40,553 nucleotides of DNA from an uncultured Parvularculaceae bacterium (GTDB lineage Bacteria; Pseudomonadota; Alphaproteobacteria; Caulobacterales; Parvularculaceae): the NCBI GenBank assembly GCA_938010655.1, contig CALLVA010000077.1, positions 1 through 40,553 on the forward strand, read 5' to 3'. Below, piece by piece: positions 1 through 12,900 of this stretch (within the stretch, counting starts at the first letter, position 1; each line of letters begins with the position of its first letter). The translations under genes were made by a program, and so were the position numbers. Below the pieces are notes generated by a model. It did not search any database. It had not been told where the DNA came from and saw only the letters and a list, made by a program, of their open reading frames with translations.

Positions 1-1052
1 TGCATGAACATAAAATTGATCACATTGCCCATATTGGCCCGTCAGCAACGGCAGGGATTGGCGCGTTGATGGGATTGGACAAAGAGACGATTTATCAATC
101 TGTACAGCAAGGTCTGCATTGCACGGTAACGACACGCCAATCGCGCAAAGGCGAAATTTCCACATGGAAAGCTTTTGCCCCGGCCTATGCGGGCAAAACC
201 GCGATTGAGGCTGTGGACCGTTGCATGCGCGGCGAGGGGGCCCCAAGCCCGATTTATGAAGGGGAGGATTCCGTGATCTCCTTTATTCTGAATGGCCGAA
301 CCGCAAGAGACCAAGGCAAATCGCCATATGAGCCGACTTATATTGTGCCCCTGCCGGGCAAAGGCGAGCCGAAGAGGGCGATTTTAGAGACCTACACAAA
401 AGAACATTCTGCAGAATATCAATCTCAAGCATTAATCGATTTAGCGTTTAACATGGGCAAGAAAATTGATGACTTTGATAAGGTTAAATCTATTGTTCTG
501 CATACGTCGCACCACACTCATTATGTGATTGGGACAGGCGCGGGCGACCCGCAAAAAATGGACCCTCATGCGTCTCGTGAAACTCTTGATCATTCGATAA
601 TGTATATTTTTGCTGTAGCGCTGCAAGATGGTCGTTGGCACCATGTAGATAGCTACGCGCCGGAACGGGCACAGCGCGCGGATACGGTTCGCCTTTGGCA
701 CAAGATTTCCACTACAGAAGACCCAGAATGGACACGGCGCTATCACTCTCACGATCCAAAGGAAAAAGCCTTTGGTGCGCGGGTCGTCATTACCATGGAA
801 GATGGCTCTGTGATTGAAGATGAAATGGGCATCGCCAATGCGCACCCTTTAGGGGCGAAACCTTTTGCGCGGGCCGAATATATCAACAAGTTTAAAATTC
901 TAACCGATGATATTTTAACGCCTGAAGAATCTGCACGATTCTTGGAATTGGTTCAGCGCTTGCCTGATTTAACGGCAGAGGAAGTGCGGGCTTTGAACCC
1001 CGTTGCGCCAAATGGGTATTTGATTGAAAATCCAGCAAAGGGATTATTTTAA
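1..1052 (+). CDS. prpD: 2-methylcitrate dehydratase PrpD, 5'-truncated by window edge
   Basis: Dehydrates 2-methylcitrate to 2-methyl-cis-aconitate in the cytosolic methylcitrate cycle for propionyl-CoA. The ORF track starts at 66, but the frame is open from base 3 and the translation before that Met ([16 protein letters not shown]) is typical PrpD sequence, so the start lies outside the window. About 350 residues are visible; family members are usually about 480, so roughly the first quarter is missing. The visible part holds MmgE/PrpD family blocks such as [18 protein letters not shown] and GDPQKMDP. The stop overlaps the start of prpB by one base (TAATG), so the two are translationally coupled. 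The methylcitrate synthase gene, if linked, would be upstream and out of view. The assignment to PrpD rather than another MmgE/PrpD member rests on both sequence and the adjacent prpB. Confidence 0.93.
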   Translation, partial: HEHKIDHIAHIGPSATAGIGALMGLDKETIYQSVQQGLHCTVTTRQSRKGEISTWKAFAPAYAGKTAIEAVDRCMRGEGAPSPIYEGEDSVISFILNGRTARDQGKSPYEPTYIVPLPGKGEPKRAILETYTKEHSAEYQSQALIDLAFNMGKKIDDFDKVKSIVLHTSHHTHYVIGTGAGDPQKMDPHASRETLDHSIMYIFAVALQDGRWHHVDSYAPERAQRADTVRLWHKISTTEDPEWTRRYHSHDPKEKAFGARVVITMEDGSVIEDEMGIANAHPLGAKPFARAEYINKFKILTDDILTPEESARFLELVQRLPDLTAEEVRALNPVAPNGYLIENPAKGLF

Positions 1053-1963
1053 TGCTCTTTACCAAGAAGACTTCTCCGGAAAAACGGATTGCCTTTCGTG
1101 AAATGCTGGCTGACGGCAAGTTACATCAATTTCCGGGCGCGTTTAACCCGCTTTGCGCGCAATTGATTGAGCGCAAGGGGTTTGCTGGATCATATATTTC
1201 TGGCGGGGCGATGGCGGCAGATTTATGTTTGCCTGATATTGGGATTGCGACGCTCTCTGAATTTGTGGATCGGGCGCGGCAAATTGCACGGGTGACGGAT
1301 CTTCCTGCTTTTGTGGATATTGATACTGGCTTTGGCGAGCCGATGTCTGCGGCGCGCAGTGTTCGGATGATGGAAGAAGCGGGGCTGGCTGGGTGTCATA
1401 TTGAAGATCAAGTGATGCCAAAACGATGTGGACATTTGGATGGGAAAGAAATCGTCGATACATCTGAAATGGTTCAGCGGGTGCGCGCTGCCTCAGATGC
1501 GAAAATGGATTCTAATTTTGTTTTAATCGCTCGGTCTGATGCGCGCGCAATTGAAGGGTTAGATAAGTCTATCGACCGGATGAAAGCTTATGTGGATGCT
1601 GGAGCGGATATGATTTTTCCCGAGGCGATGAAATCTGAAAAAGAGTTTGAAGCGGTTCGCGCGGCATTGGACGTGCCGATCCTGGCAAATATGACTGAGT
1701 TCGGCAAAAGCAGGCTTTTACATAAAACCGAGCTGGAAAATTTGGGGTTTAATGTCGTGATTTATCCCGTCACAACGTTGCGCCTTGCCATGGGCGAAGT
1801 CGATCGCGGCTTGGATGCGATTTTGCGAGATGGCGACCAGAACGACATTCTTGATAAGATGCATCATCGCAAAGATCTCTATGATCTTCTGCGCTATGAA
1901 GAATACTCAAAATTTGATCAGGCTTTATATAATTTTGAGGTTGGCGACACGCCAATGAAATAG
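1052..1963 (+). CDS. prpB: methylisocitrate lyase PrpB
   Basis: Cleaves 2-methylisocitrate to pyruvate and succinate, the last step of the methylcitrate cycle; cytosolic. The 303-residue length is normal for PrpB. Visible motifs of the isocitrate lyase/PEP mutase superfamily are SGGAMAA (about 50-56), the metal-site strand DIDTGFG (89-95) and the catalytic KRCGH (124-128) with Cys126 as the expected general acid. The isocitrate lyase alternative is unlikely: that enzyme is much longer, and this gene follows prpD. The start is fixed by the TAATG overlap with prpD. Nothing in the reading frame looks damaged. Confidence 0.96.
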   Translation: MLFTKKTSPEKRIAFREMLADGKLHQFPGAFNPLCAQLIERKGFAGSYISGGAMAADLCLPDIGIATLSEFVDRARQIARVTDLPAFVDIDTGFGEPMSAARSVRMMEEAGLAGCHIEDQVMPKRCGHLDGKEIVDTSEMVQRVRAASDAKMDSNFVLIARSDARAIEGLDKSIDRMKAYVDAGADMIFPEAMKSEKEFEAVRAALDVPILANMTEFGKSRLLHKTELENLGFNVVIYPVTTLRLAMGEVDRGLDAILRDGDQNDILDKMHHRKDLYDLLRYEEYSKFDQALYNFEVGDTPMK

Positions 1964-2280
1964 GCTGAAATAGCGTTTGTTGGCGCTCGAAGCTGGGCGA
2001 GCGCATGTGCCTTCATGGTTAATTTGCCGCAGATTTGGGTGTGCTAATCTTACCGGCTAAAACTTTTGCACGCAAAAATTGCAAATCCAAAAAATATAGT
2101 GAAAACATGATCTTGTGAAGATTTTGATCTTGCGATAAGAGACTTTTTGCCAGTGCCTCACGCGTAATCACAACCTTAAGTAAATGTTCACCTCTAATTA
2201 TCTATATTAATTCAACCCACGGTTGTGCGTGGTGGTTAATGGATAATGGCGTAATCGGCTTTACGTGGAGAGGATGAATT
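1964..2280. other. intergenic region between prpB and the tolC-like gene
   Basis: There is no convincing gene in these 317 bases. A 7-bp hairpin (GCGCTCG at 1983-1989, CGAGCGC at 1998-2004) follows prpB but lacks a T-run, so it is at best a weak terminator. A small palindrome TTTTGC-AC-GCAAAA lies at 2064-2077 and is followed by ATTGCAAAT, a possible operator. The DNA from 2180 to 2210 is AT-rich with a TATATT that could be a -10 element, but no good -35 was found. A strong Shine-Dalgarno sequence GGAGAGGA (2267-2274) precedes the ATG at 2281 by 6 bases. Confidence 0.5.
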
Positions 2281-3900
2281 ATGACGCGACATATTCGCAT
2301 TGCAGCTGTCTTAGGCGCAGCATCACTTGGGGTTACAGGATGCGTTTCATCGCCTGAAATCTTATCTTCAGAAGAGAATACAGCATTCGCCGCAAGCCTC
2401 AAAAGCGATATTGGCGCGGGACAAGAAAAGATTGTTGCGCCGATTTCTCTTCATGAAGCGATGGCGCGAGCGCTCAAATATAATATTGATCATCGTGTCG
2501 CTATGATGGAGCTCGACCTTGCGCAGAATGATTTTAAATTATCAGGCTATGACATGTTGCCGCAGCTTGTTGCGAATGCGGGATATTATGGTCGGAATAA
2601 TCAAGCTGGCGCGTCTTCCTTGTCGCTTCTTTCAGGTCGACAATCTCTGGAACCTTCCACTTCAACAGAGCGCAATGTCTCAACATCAGACATAACAGCT
2701 TCTTGGAACATTCTTGATTTTGGCCTTTCCTATATGCGCGCGAAGCAGCTTGGGGATGAAGCGTTGATTATGGAAGAGCGCCGCCGCAAGGTTATTATTG
2801 GCATTATTGAAGACGTACACGCCGCATATTGGCGAGCAGTCAGCGCTGAACGATTGACCAAAAGATTGGCGTTGCTTGAGCAAGACGTGAAAAAGTCGTT
2901 TGAAGAGTCGCGCGCGCTCTATCAATCCCGTCAGACATCGCCTTTATCGGCGCTCTCTTATCAACGCGAATTGCTTGATATTAAGCGCGAAGCACAAAGA
3001 ATGCACCGCGAATTAAAAGTGGCGCGCATGGAGCTTGCCGCCTTATTAAATATTCCAGCGGGGCAACGTTTTTCTCTTGAAGTGCCAGAAGAATTTGTTG
3101 TGCCGGGGGCTTTAGTGATGTCGCCTAAGTCAATGATGGAAACAGCTCTTGCCAATCGGCCAGAAATTCGCGAGTCCGCTTATGCCCAGCGCATTGGCGG
3201 GCGTGAAGCCAAAATTGCTATTATGGAAGCGCTCCCAAGTGTGAATTTCTATGCTGGCATCAACACTGATTCCAATGATTTTTTGTTTAATAATGATTGG
3301 CAAGCTCATGGCGCGCGCGCCAGTTGGAATGTGATCAAGGCATTTCAAACACCGCGCCGCCGCGCCAGGGCCAAAGCCTATCAAGCGTTAGAAGAAGAGC
3401 GGGCCCTGGCAGCAGCAGTGGCTGTTGTCACGCAAGTTCAAGTCTCCAGGGCGCAATATGAAGCTTTGACGAGTGAATTCCAAACCGCGCAACGGGGCAC
3501 CGAGGTTCAGTCTCAAATTCTTCAGCAAGTTGAAACTTCATATTCAGCCAAAGCGACAAGTTATCAAACACTCGTTCGTGAGCGGATGAACCTATTGGTT
3601 TCAGAAGCACGGCGCGATATTGCTTATGCAAGTTTGCAACAATCTTTGGCGAATGTGTATACCTCCCTTGGATATGATCCTTTTGCGTCGGATGTGACGG
3701 GGCAAGAAGATTTAAAAACTTTAGCCAAATCCATGAAAGACTTATGGACAGCGAGAAATCGGAAGCCTGCGGCAATGTCTCAGAATGAGTCCAAGGCGGA
3801 CCCAAAAGCGGCGCCGAAATCTATTTCCGAGCGCAAGGGTGAGTCTTCTAAAACGACTGGCCTATCTCAGGAAATGACGAAGAAAAAGAAAACGAGCTAA
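2281..3900 (+). CDS. TolC-family outer-membrane efflux/secretion lipoprotein
   Basis: Predicted outer-membrane channel of the TolC family, the exit duct of type I secretion or efflux. Residues 1-21 are a lipoprotein signal ending in VTGC (Cys21 lipidated). Two similar halves follow, as in the TolC repeat: LHEAMARALKYN near residue 58 and ALANRPEIRESAYAQRI near 290, with long heptad-rich helices around them. The body ends near LGYDPFA (about 461), and about 75 further residues form a Lys/Ser-rich, low-complexity tail not typical of the family. Length is 539 residues. A GGAGAGGA Shine-Dalgarno sets the start. The giant adhesin gene begins 82 bases downstream on the same strand, so this is probably its dedicated exporter; no ABC ATPase or membrane-fusion gene is in the window. 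A drug-efflux role is the main alternative. Confidence 0.85.
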   Translation: MTRHIRIAAVLGAASLGVTGCVSSPEILSSEENTAFAASLKSDIGAGQEKIVAPISLHEAMARALKYNIDHRVAMMELDLAQNDFKLSGYDMLPQLVANAGYYGRNNQAGASSLSLLSGRQSLEPSTSTERNVSTSDITASWNILDFGLSYMRAKQLGDEALIMEERRRKVIIGIIEDVHAAYWRAVSAERLTKRLALLEQDVKKSFEESRALYQSRQTSPLSALSYQRELLDIKREAQRMHRELKVARMELAALLNIPAGQRFSLEVPEEFVVPGALVMSPKSMMETALANRPEIRESAYAQRIGGREAKIAIMEALPSVNFYAGINTDSNDFLFNNDWQAHGARASWNVIKAFQTPRRRARAKAYQALEEERALAAAVAVVTQVQVSRAQYEALTSEFQTAQRGTEVQSQILQQVETSYSAKATSYQTLVRERMNLLVSEARRDIAYASLQQSLANVYTSLGYDPFASDVTGQEDLKTLAKSMKDLWTARNRKPAAMSQNESKADPKAAPKSISERKGESSKTTGLSQEMTKKKKTS

Positions 3901-3919
3901 GCCCTTTCGTTTTTTTTCG

Positions 3920-3948
3920 AAAAAGGCCCAGCGCGTTGAGCGCTGGCC
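3920..3948 (-). terminator. minus-strand-facing intrinsic terminator between tolC-like and adhesin genes
   Basis: Read on the minus strand, GGCCAGCGC (3948-3940), loop TCAAC, GCGCTGGGCC with one bulge, then TTTTT. This is a good intrinsic terminator for antisense transcription. On the plus strand the hairpin has no T-run after it, so it should not stop transcription from the tolC-like gene into the adhesin gene, although it could affect mRNA processing. Confidence 0.5.
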
Positions 3949-3982
3949 AGACCGCCCTTGACCCAAGTTTACAAGATACGAG

Positions 3983-6900
3983 ATGATCATGCCTATTTTT
4001 CCAAAACTCAATAAATCTAAATTGCTCAACAGTACGAGTGTGACGCATCTTCAAGCTCCATCTCAAAAAAAGGGCTTGGGCCTGCAGGCATTAGAACAAC
4101 GTATTTTGTTAGATGCGGCAGCTTTCGCAACTGGCGCAGAAGCTGTTGATGTTTTAACCCAGCAACAAGCAGAGGCAGCGGCCAATATAGTTTTTGAGAC
4201 AGATCATGCAACCTCTCAAGAACAAGACCCACTTTTAACCGCCTTACGAACAATAAGCACGCAAGAAGATAGCAAAGAGACTCTTGCCTTTTTAAGTTCG
4301 GCGCAAGTAAACCCTTCTCGGGATCCAAGCGGAGATCAATTCACGTCTCTTAAAGTTTCTGACGGATCAATAGGCGGGATGTATATTGATCCTATACGAA
4401 CATTTGGGTTTAACTCTGCTATCGATATAGATAATAGCCCCCTTATCACTGATGGTTATAATACAGAGGAGGGATCGGTCTTTATGGTGGATCCGCCAGA
4501 GCCAGAGTTTGACCTTTCTGGCATTGGAGCGCAGGGCGAAGAATATAAAAGTGTTGTTTTTGTTGATACCGCCATTGATGATTATCAAACTCTGATTGAT
4601 GGATTACCGCTTGGTATTGAGATCGTTTTGATTGATGCAACTCAAGATGGCATCGAGCAAATGGCAGAATGGTTTGTTGTAAAATCAGATTATGATGCTG
4701 TTCATGTACTCTCCCATGGCGGTGTTGGCCAAGTAAACCTTGGAACAGGCCAACTTACCCTTGCGAGCCTTACGGCTGAATATGCCGATGAGATGAGCAT
4801 AATGCAAAATGCCTTAAGCGCAGATGCCGATTTATTGATTTATGGGTGTGATGTCGGCAAAAATACTTCTTTTGTAACGGCACTTGCTGATGCAACAGGG
4901 GCGGATATTGCGGCGTCTACTGATGATACTGGCGCTATTCAATATGGCGGCGACTGGGATCTTGAATTGAAAATAGGTCAAGTTGAGGCAGGTATTATTG
5001 TTTCGGTGGAAGCGCAATCTGCTTTTGAAAATATTCTAGCAGATACCGATGGCGATGGTGTTGATGATTTAAATGACATTGATGATGATAATGATGGCAT
5101 TCTGGATATTAATGAACAGGATGTAGTTGCCCCAACAGGGGTAGACGCCTATTTCACAGGTACTGTTTCTTTATCCGTTGATGGCACCTATGACACAGGC
5201 AATGTGACAATCAACCGGCCAGTTGGTGCGACACTGCTAGCAGCATTTGTTGTCTCCTTCGATTCCCCAGATAATCATAGCAATTCTTCCCCCATCACAG
5301 TGAATAATATTCCTGTCCCACTTCCCAATGTTGAAACATCCTCCCTTGCAAATGGGTTTATCAATAGAAATCTATGGGGTGATGTGACTGGTGAGTTAGA
5401 GGCTGTGTTGAATGCCTTACCAACGGGTGACAGTACACTGACGCTTTCTGAAACCTCTCCAACCCTAGCAAGTGGTTCTGCTTTGGTTGTCGTATGGGAT
5501 AATCCTGCGGTTGTTGATGGGTATATTGCTCTGAATTTTTCTTCTCTCAGAACAAGCCAGGGAAGTAATATATCAATCCCGATTGGCGCTATTAATACGA
5601 CAGATCCAAATTTTTCCCTAACGATGGGACTAGGCATCTCGCATAGCGCGTCAGGGCCTACAGAAATTACAACGGTGAATGTCAATGGTGGAACTGTTAC
5701 GACAACAGCCGGTGGTTTCGATGATGGCGTCCGCACCGTCGGCAGACTCATTACTGTCGGAGGAGAGGGTGATTTAATCGATTCTGGCGCAGAAATATAT
5801 GATGTGTCAGGATTTGTGAGCGACGGTGACACGTCAATTGATATTACCACATCAAGTTCACATGCATTTGACTATTTGGGGCTTACCTGGATCGTGGGTA
5901 CAGGTATTGACCCTATCGTACAATCTAGGGACACAGATTCAGACGGTATAGATGATCATTTGGATCTTGATTCGGATAATGATGGCATTACGGATAATAT
6001 TGAAGCACAAACCACAGCAAACTATATCGCGCCAAACATAGACGACGAAGCGACATTAATAGCAAATGCCGGGTTAAACTCAGCTTATGTTGCCACAAAT
6101 GGTTTGGCACCTGTTGATACAGATAATGATGGGGATGACGATTATCTTGATACAGATTCAGACAATGAAGGCGATAACGATACAACTGAAGCTGGCCTAA
6201 TTGGCGTGACAACGGGTCTTTCAAGTGAGACAACAGACGCTGACGGTGATGGCCTGTTTGATATATTTGATACACAAAATGGGACCCTCGCTGATGATGG
6301 GGTTGATCCAAATGAAAGCCTCGCAGCGGGTGCTGCCGCGCTGCCAGATAGTGATAATGATGCGAATGGCGCGCTGCCTTTCGTTGCGGACGTGGATTTC
6401 CGCGATGCGAATATCGCTCCTTCTGCAATGGATGATGGCGACACAACACCAATTGCCATAACGGGCAATGTGCCACTTAATATTGATGTTTTGATCAATG
6501 ATACGGATGGCGACGGGGACACGCTCACCATTACGAATATTTATGATCCCGTTGCCCCCTCAACAGCCATTTCCATTGCGACTGGCGAAATTGTTACCTT
6601 GGCTTCTGGAACGCAGATTGAATATCTAGTGACAGGCGAATTGCGCGTAACGACGTCTCCATTGGCTATTGGATTGGAAAGTTTCATCTATGAAATTTAT
6701 GATGGCACTGAATCTAATCAAGCAACAGTATCTTTAACACGCTCTCAGGGAAGCCTATTCTCCGTAGCACCGAATGCAACGGGAACGGAAGATACGCCAA
6801 TCCTGATTCCAGTAACAATTGATCCAGCGCTTATTTCAGGGGGTGATCTGCCGAATACAGTGGAAACGGCAATTGGTTTCCATGATGCTAGCGCAGGGAC

Positions 6901-9900
6901 AACACCGACCACTTTTGATATTCCCGCAAATGTCACAGGTATAACGGTTACAGCTATTGGCGGTTATGATAATGGGACTGCTAACGCGACGCAGGAAGAA
7001 TTTATTTCCGGCGTCCTCAATGTGGATTTGGTCGCAGGCACATATTCAGGCCACGACTTTGTAAGCTACGGATATTCGCAAAGAACAAGTGATAATTTCG
7101 CGTTTAGAGATGTCGCCCTTGGAGATGCTGCATCTTCTGGCTTGGTCGCGGGCGAACGCGCGCAAGGTTTAAATAATTTCACCGTTGATGTGAATAATGG
7201 CGTTTTATCGATTGTTTCTACCAATACGCTACTAGACCAGGCTTATCTTGTTGAGTTTCAAACATCTGACGGCTCTTCAATGAATCTGTTGCAAATTTTT
7301 GGCGAAGTCCAAACACCAACAGAATTATCATCAAGTTTCAATGTTGGAACAGATGCGAGTGTTGCTATTATCAATATGCAAGGGGGGCGCGATAGTAGTT
7401 CCACCCGAGACGAAGATAAGGCCATTGGCAGAATAATTGTTGATTATGATACTGGTTTAGTCAGTGGAACGATCTTCTCGCAAACAGGACGTGGGGATAA
7501 TCATAATGTAGCCTATGCTTTTGAAGGATATGACTTAAATTCCGGGCTTTCAATTTTCGACCTCGCAAGTGGCGCGACTATTGTCGGTGATGATAATGGG
7601 TCTAGCTTGAATTTACATGAATTGACCATTACCCAAGTCGGGGATGATTTAACGATCACTCGCGCCTCAAATACAGGGTCACCATTTGAAATTCTATTAT
7701 CGGTTGAAACCTATGAGCGCGTAGATGCTGGCTCTGCAGCATTTACATTAGGCAGTGAAGCGGTCAGTTTTACACATATTCAAAATCCAAATGTTGTGAC
7801 GACGTTTGACCTTCCTGTCGCGCAAGGCGCAGAAACGGCCAATATCACAATGGCCATGTCGGTGGCTGGGAGTTCTACTGCGGATAATGACAATGAAAAT
7901 ACGGGTACTGCTCGAATTATCGTGGATTTCGAAAATGGCACAACATCTGGAACATTCATTGGCACACGGGCAGATAGTCCAGACCTTTTAACATGGTCCA
8001 ATGTGCCCTTCGGGACGCGGTTGTTTGATCATGTTGATACAATTTCAAACCATGCAACCATCGGGGGTTTTACGGATGAATTTGCAGCTGTATTAAGCTT
8101 TGACTTAGTGACAAATCCAGATGGTTCCGTAATTTTGCAAGGGACAGCTCAAGTTGAACCCGGCGCTGGTACTGGTTCCTATGCGAATTATGCTGTTGTG
8201 GCACAGGCTGTTTATTCAGGCCGCGCACCAATTGAAATTTCTGGTTTTGTGCCGGGGGGAACATTTAATGTTGGCAGTCTAAATGCGGAAACGGGCAATT
8301 GGGAAGTGGATGCGGCAGACCTTGCTACTCTCGAGTTTTTGCCGAGTGAGCATTTTTCAGGAAATACTCAAGCCCTCGTTTTTGATTATCGAGGCGATGC
8401 GCAATCTGTGAATGTCGATGTGAGCCGGGTTGCCGATGCGCCAACTCTTGTCACAACAGACTTCTCTGGCACGGAAAATACAACATTTGCCATTCATGAT
8501 GCAGTAATTGCAAGCTTGGTCGATCAAGATGGCTCCGAAACCCTTACTGTGACATTGGAAAATATTTCAATCGGCCATACTGTTTCAGATGGAGTGAATA
8601 GTTTCACAGCAGTATCAGGCAATCAAAATATTGATATCACCACTTGGGATATTTCCGCTTTAACCTATACACCTGCAGCCGATATATATGGTGAATTTAC
8701 ATTAGACGTGCGCGCATCAACATCTGATGTCGATGGCTTCTCGTCAACAGCGGATACGGCAGAAACACTAAGTCGTTTCACCATAAATGTTATCCAAGAT
8801 ACTGACTCGGACGGCGTTGCTGATAATGTTGATATTGATGATGACAATGACGGTATTTTGGATGTTGAAGAAGGCTTCGCCTCTATTGAAAGTCTAGGCT
8901 TATCAACAACTGAATCAACGCTCTCATTCATAAGATCAAATGCAAATATCGTTGATCCTCGTGCTGAATTTAATGATGTACTGAGAATTGTCGATGGCAA
9001 TCAATCAAGTGCAAGCGGCCTTGTCTTTAATGGAACATTGAACCCCGGTGAAGACACAGTCTTTGTATTAGGATTAAATGTTATTGAGGGCGATGTCGTT
9101 GATACATTTGAATTGCGCGCAAGTGTTAGGGGATTAAATGATTTAGACGTTCGTGCGTTTGATTTGAATATACGGGATATGGCTGGAAGCATTGTCTTCT
9201 CAACAAGTGTTCCCGACACAGGGCCCACGGGGACAGCCCCTGCGACGGTGACAGGATTTTCTTTGACGGAAGGATTTTATACAGTCGAATTTATACCGCA
9301 GACACATGGTGCTTCGAGTAGCACGGTAAGTCGATCAGAATTGATCGCTGCTGAAATTGCAGAACTAAGCTTTGTAGGCGTTACTAATACAGGCATGCAA
9401 ATTGCGGCTCTGCATCAAGATACAGATAATGATGGTATTGCCGATCATCTTGATCTTGATAGTGATAATGACGGCATAACGGACAATATAGAAGCGCAGC
9501 GTACAATTGGATATATTGCGCCAAACGCTGATGACATTGCGACATATAGTGAAAATAGTGGCTTGAACTCTGCTTATGTTGCAACCAATGGATTAGCCCC
9601 TGTCAATTCTGATATGGATGATACACCAGACTATCTTGATACGGATAGTGATAATGATGGTGAGTTCGATATTGCCGAAGCAGGTTTTGAGATGGCCGAT
9701 GCTGATGGCGATGGTCGAGTTGATATTGGCGACGGCCCAGATATGACGCCAAATACAGGCGATGAGCAATTTTCGAATATTGATGTTGATGGTGATGGTC
9801 TGGCAGATGCGTTTGATACGCAAGGCGGGACATTCGCCGATGATGGGTATAATTCAAATGAAAGTCTTGCGACTGGCGCATTGGCTTATCCTGATAAGGA

Positions 9901-12900
9901 CAATGATGCCGCAGATGATGCGCCGCTGACAGCCGATGTGGACTTTCGGGATGCGGTAACGACAGACCAAGTGCCGAGTCTTGATTTGAACGTTGTTGAA
10001 ACTGCCCCCACGCCCGGACAAGATGGTTTTGCGGCATTTAGCTTTAGTGCCCCAACCATTGTAAATGATGGTCAATCAGAAGTTGCGGATGGTATTGGCA
10101 ATGGCGAGACGGCTCTATACGCAAATGTCGGTTTCTTTAACGGTCAATCTGTAGATTTGCGCGCGACTGTTATTGAAAATAATGCAAATACAAATCCGAC
10201 ATTTGGATTAAGCGGTGCAAGCGATAATGCGAATGTAAATATGGATGACGCATCAAGCGGCAATTCCAATATATCAACAGTGCGTTGGGAAATCATTGAA
10301 TCTATATCAGGCGTTCCAGTCGCCGCTAATTTTACGCTTCTGATCACAGACCTTGATAATACAGCAACAGGCAATGATGAATTTGAAGGGGAGAGAATCA
10401 GTATTTCCGAAGGCGCGATTGACGGATATGTCTTAGAGGACGTTACTGATATTGTGGCAACGCTGAGCAATGGTGTTATTACATTCCAACCAACCGATAA
10501 TGATCCGGGAACAGCGGGCCAAGACCCGACAAATGCAGTCCAACTTGTTTTTTCTGCGACTTCATCATTTGAAATTACATATGATCGATCAGGCGCAGCA
10601 AACTTTAGTTTTGATGGGAATTTTACCCCCATCTTCAATAATGCCGAGACGGTAGACACAAATGTCGATTTCCTTTCAGTCTTTACTGAAAATGGTGGGC
10701 CCGTCAATATTGCCGCGCAAAATGCGACAGTGGATGATTTCACGGAAAATGATCTGACTTTATTGACGATCACGCCAGGAAATATCTTTGATGGTACAGA
10801 TGAGAGACTTATTTTTAATGGAGATCAAAACACATCGGTGATATTGCCACTAGATGGCTCTAATACAGATGCACAAACTCTGACGATTGATAGTGTTGAA
10901 GTTTCAATTCAATATACTAATGGTACGATCGAAATTTCACCAATAGTTGGATCAACCATCAATCAAACTATTTTGAACACTTTGCTTCAAACAGCGACAT
11001 ATGAACATATTTCAGAAAATCCAACAGGTGGCTTAAACACAGATCGTTCATTTACATTCCAAGTAACGGATGTAGCAGGTCAGCTTTCTAACACTGCCAT
11101 TTCTGTACTGACAGTTCTACCTTTGAATGATGCACCATCGCCAGAATTGGTCGCTGACCCTTCAGGCACAGTTGTCATTGCGGGAACAGGCAATCCGACT
11201 GCTGCTATCACCCTTGACCAAGCTGGTTTTGCGGCGACGGCGGAACTGACAGGGGAGATGGTCCGCACTGCCTTTTCAGAAGGGCAAACGGCAAGCGATC
11301 TAGGCTTGATTTCAGTGGCAGATTTGTTGGCGGATTTTAATATTGAGGATATTGAAGATAGTGAATTTGGTATTGCAATTGAACTAGCCGATGAGACGCA
11401 AGGGCGTTGGCAATATTTACGGACGGATCTTCCAACTCATGAATGGACAGATTTCCAGCTTGGAGATGTGAATAATACGGATGTCAATCCCGTTCCAGAA
11501 GGACAGGTTCTTTTGATGGATGCCGATGCGGTCTTCCGTTTTGTGGCAGATCCAACCTTTACGGGAGAAACTGTTATTGATTTTAGAGTGTGGGACACAA
11601 GCGAGGGAATCGCTTCTAATCCGCCATCCACATTTGGAAGTAGCGTCAGTAATTCAAGTTCTTTTTCTTCAACGGTGTTTTCAACCATGGCCGCCTCTGC
11701 AGGCGTCGATACTGATGGCGATAGCATTCTTGATGTTGATGATCTTGATGATGATAATGATGGGATTTTGGACAGTATTGAAAGTCCTGCACCCAATTCA
11801 GTCATTCAATATGATACCGTTGGTTGGTTTTATAATGATTTTCCAAATATTAGTCGGACTCCGGTTTTTGATCCAAGTTTTATTGTGTCTGCAAACCCGG
11901 CCTTTAGTGGTCCTGGTGTTATAGACACACTCACAACATCGCCAAGTTCATCCATGCGCGTTGATGGGGCGACTGCTACGAGTTACTCCGGCGCAAGAGC
12001 ATCCGAAGATTATGTGCAGTTTGAATTTACAACTGGAAATCTTAATCCAAATACGACCGTCAATAATATTTCAATCTTTATTGAAAGCGCAATTGGGGGC
12101 GACGGCACGGCAGCTTTATACTTCCCCTATGAGTTTGCCATTGAAATTTCTGCAGATGCGAATTTTTCTAATGCCCAAACAATCTTAACCGATGCAGAAG
12201 CTATTCTGCAGGCTAATAGAGCGTTGATTGAGTACCCTACGGATGAGTTTGCTTTAGAAGATAATACACAATATTTCATTCGTGCTTATATCTATAATGT
12301 TGCGAGCCCGTCTTCAGCGGTTATTTTCGATGATTTCATTGTTCGATTTAACGAGAATGATGCGCCTCTAACCCGCGACACTGACGGTGATGGCATTGCG
12401 GATCATTTGGATTTAGATTCGGACAATGACGGCATTTCGGATTTGGAAGAAAGTGGCCAAAATGCAGATATTGTCGATACCAATAATGATGGTATTCGCG
12501 ATGATATGGCGACGCCTGCTGATCAAATGCTCAACGATCTTAATGATGATGGTATTTCAGACGCTGTTGCGGAAGGGAGTCAGGACCAAGTCATACCGAG
12601 ACAAACAGATTCAGATGGTGTCGCCGACTATCGTGATTTAGATTCAGATGCTGATGGTATCGCAGATGCGATTGAAGCCCGTCTAACGACTACTGGGAAT
12701 GTTATTACCACAGGCGGCGCAGCCGGGGATACGGATAGAGATGGCGTGCTTGATCATTTCGATACAAGCTCAACATTTGGTGGCACATTCGTCGCGCCTA
12801 TTGATACAGATAGTGCCAGTAGTCTGAATAATAATCCAGATGGAATTGCGGATTATATCGATACGGATAGTGATGGAGATGGCATTTTAGATAGTGTTGA

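Noticed and set aside
1983-2004. Hairpin after prpB as an intrinsic terminator
   Set aside because: The 7-bp stem is not followed by a T-run.
5275-5850. 191-residue minus-strand ORF within the adhesin gene
   Set aside because: Shadow of the repeat-rich adhesin frame; low-complexity Ser/Pro/Thr sequence with no motif or Shine-Dalgarno. The same holds for 10144-10773 and 18538-19122.
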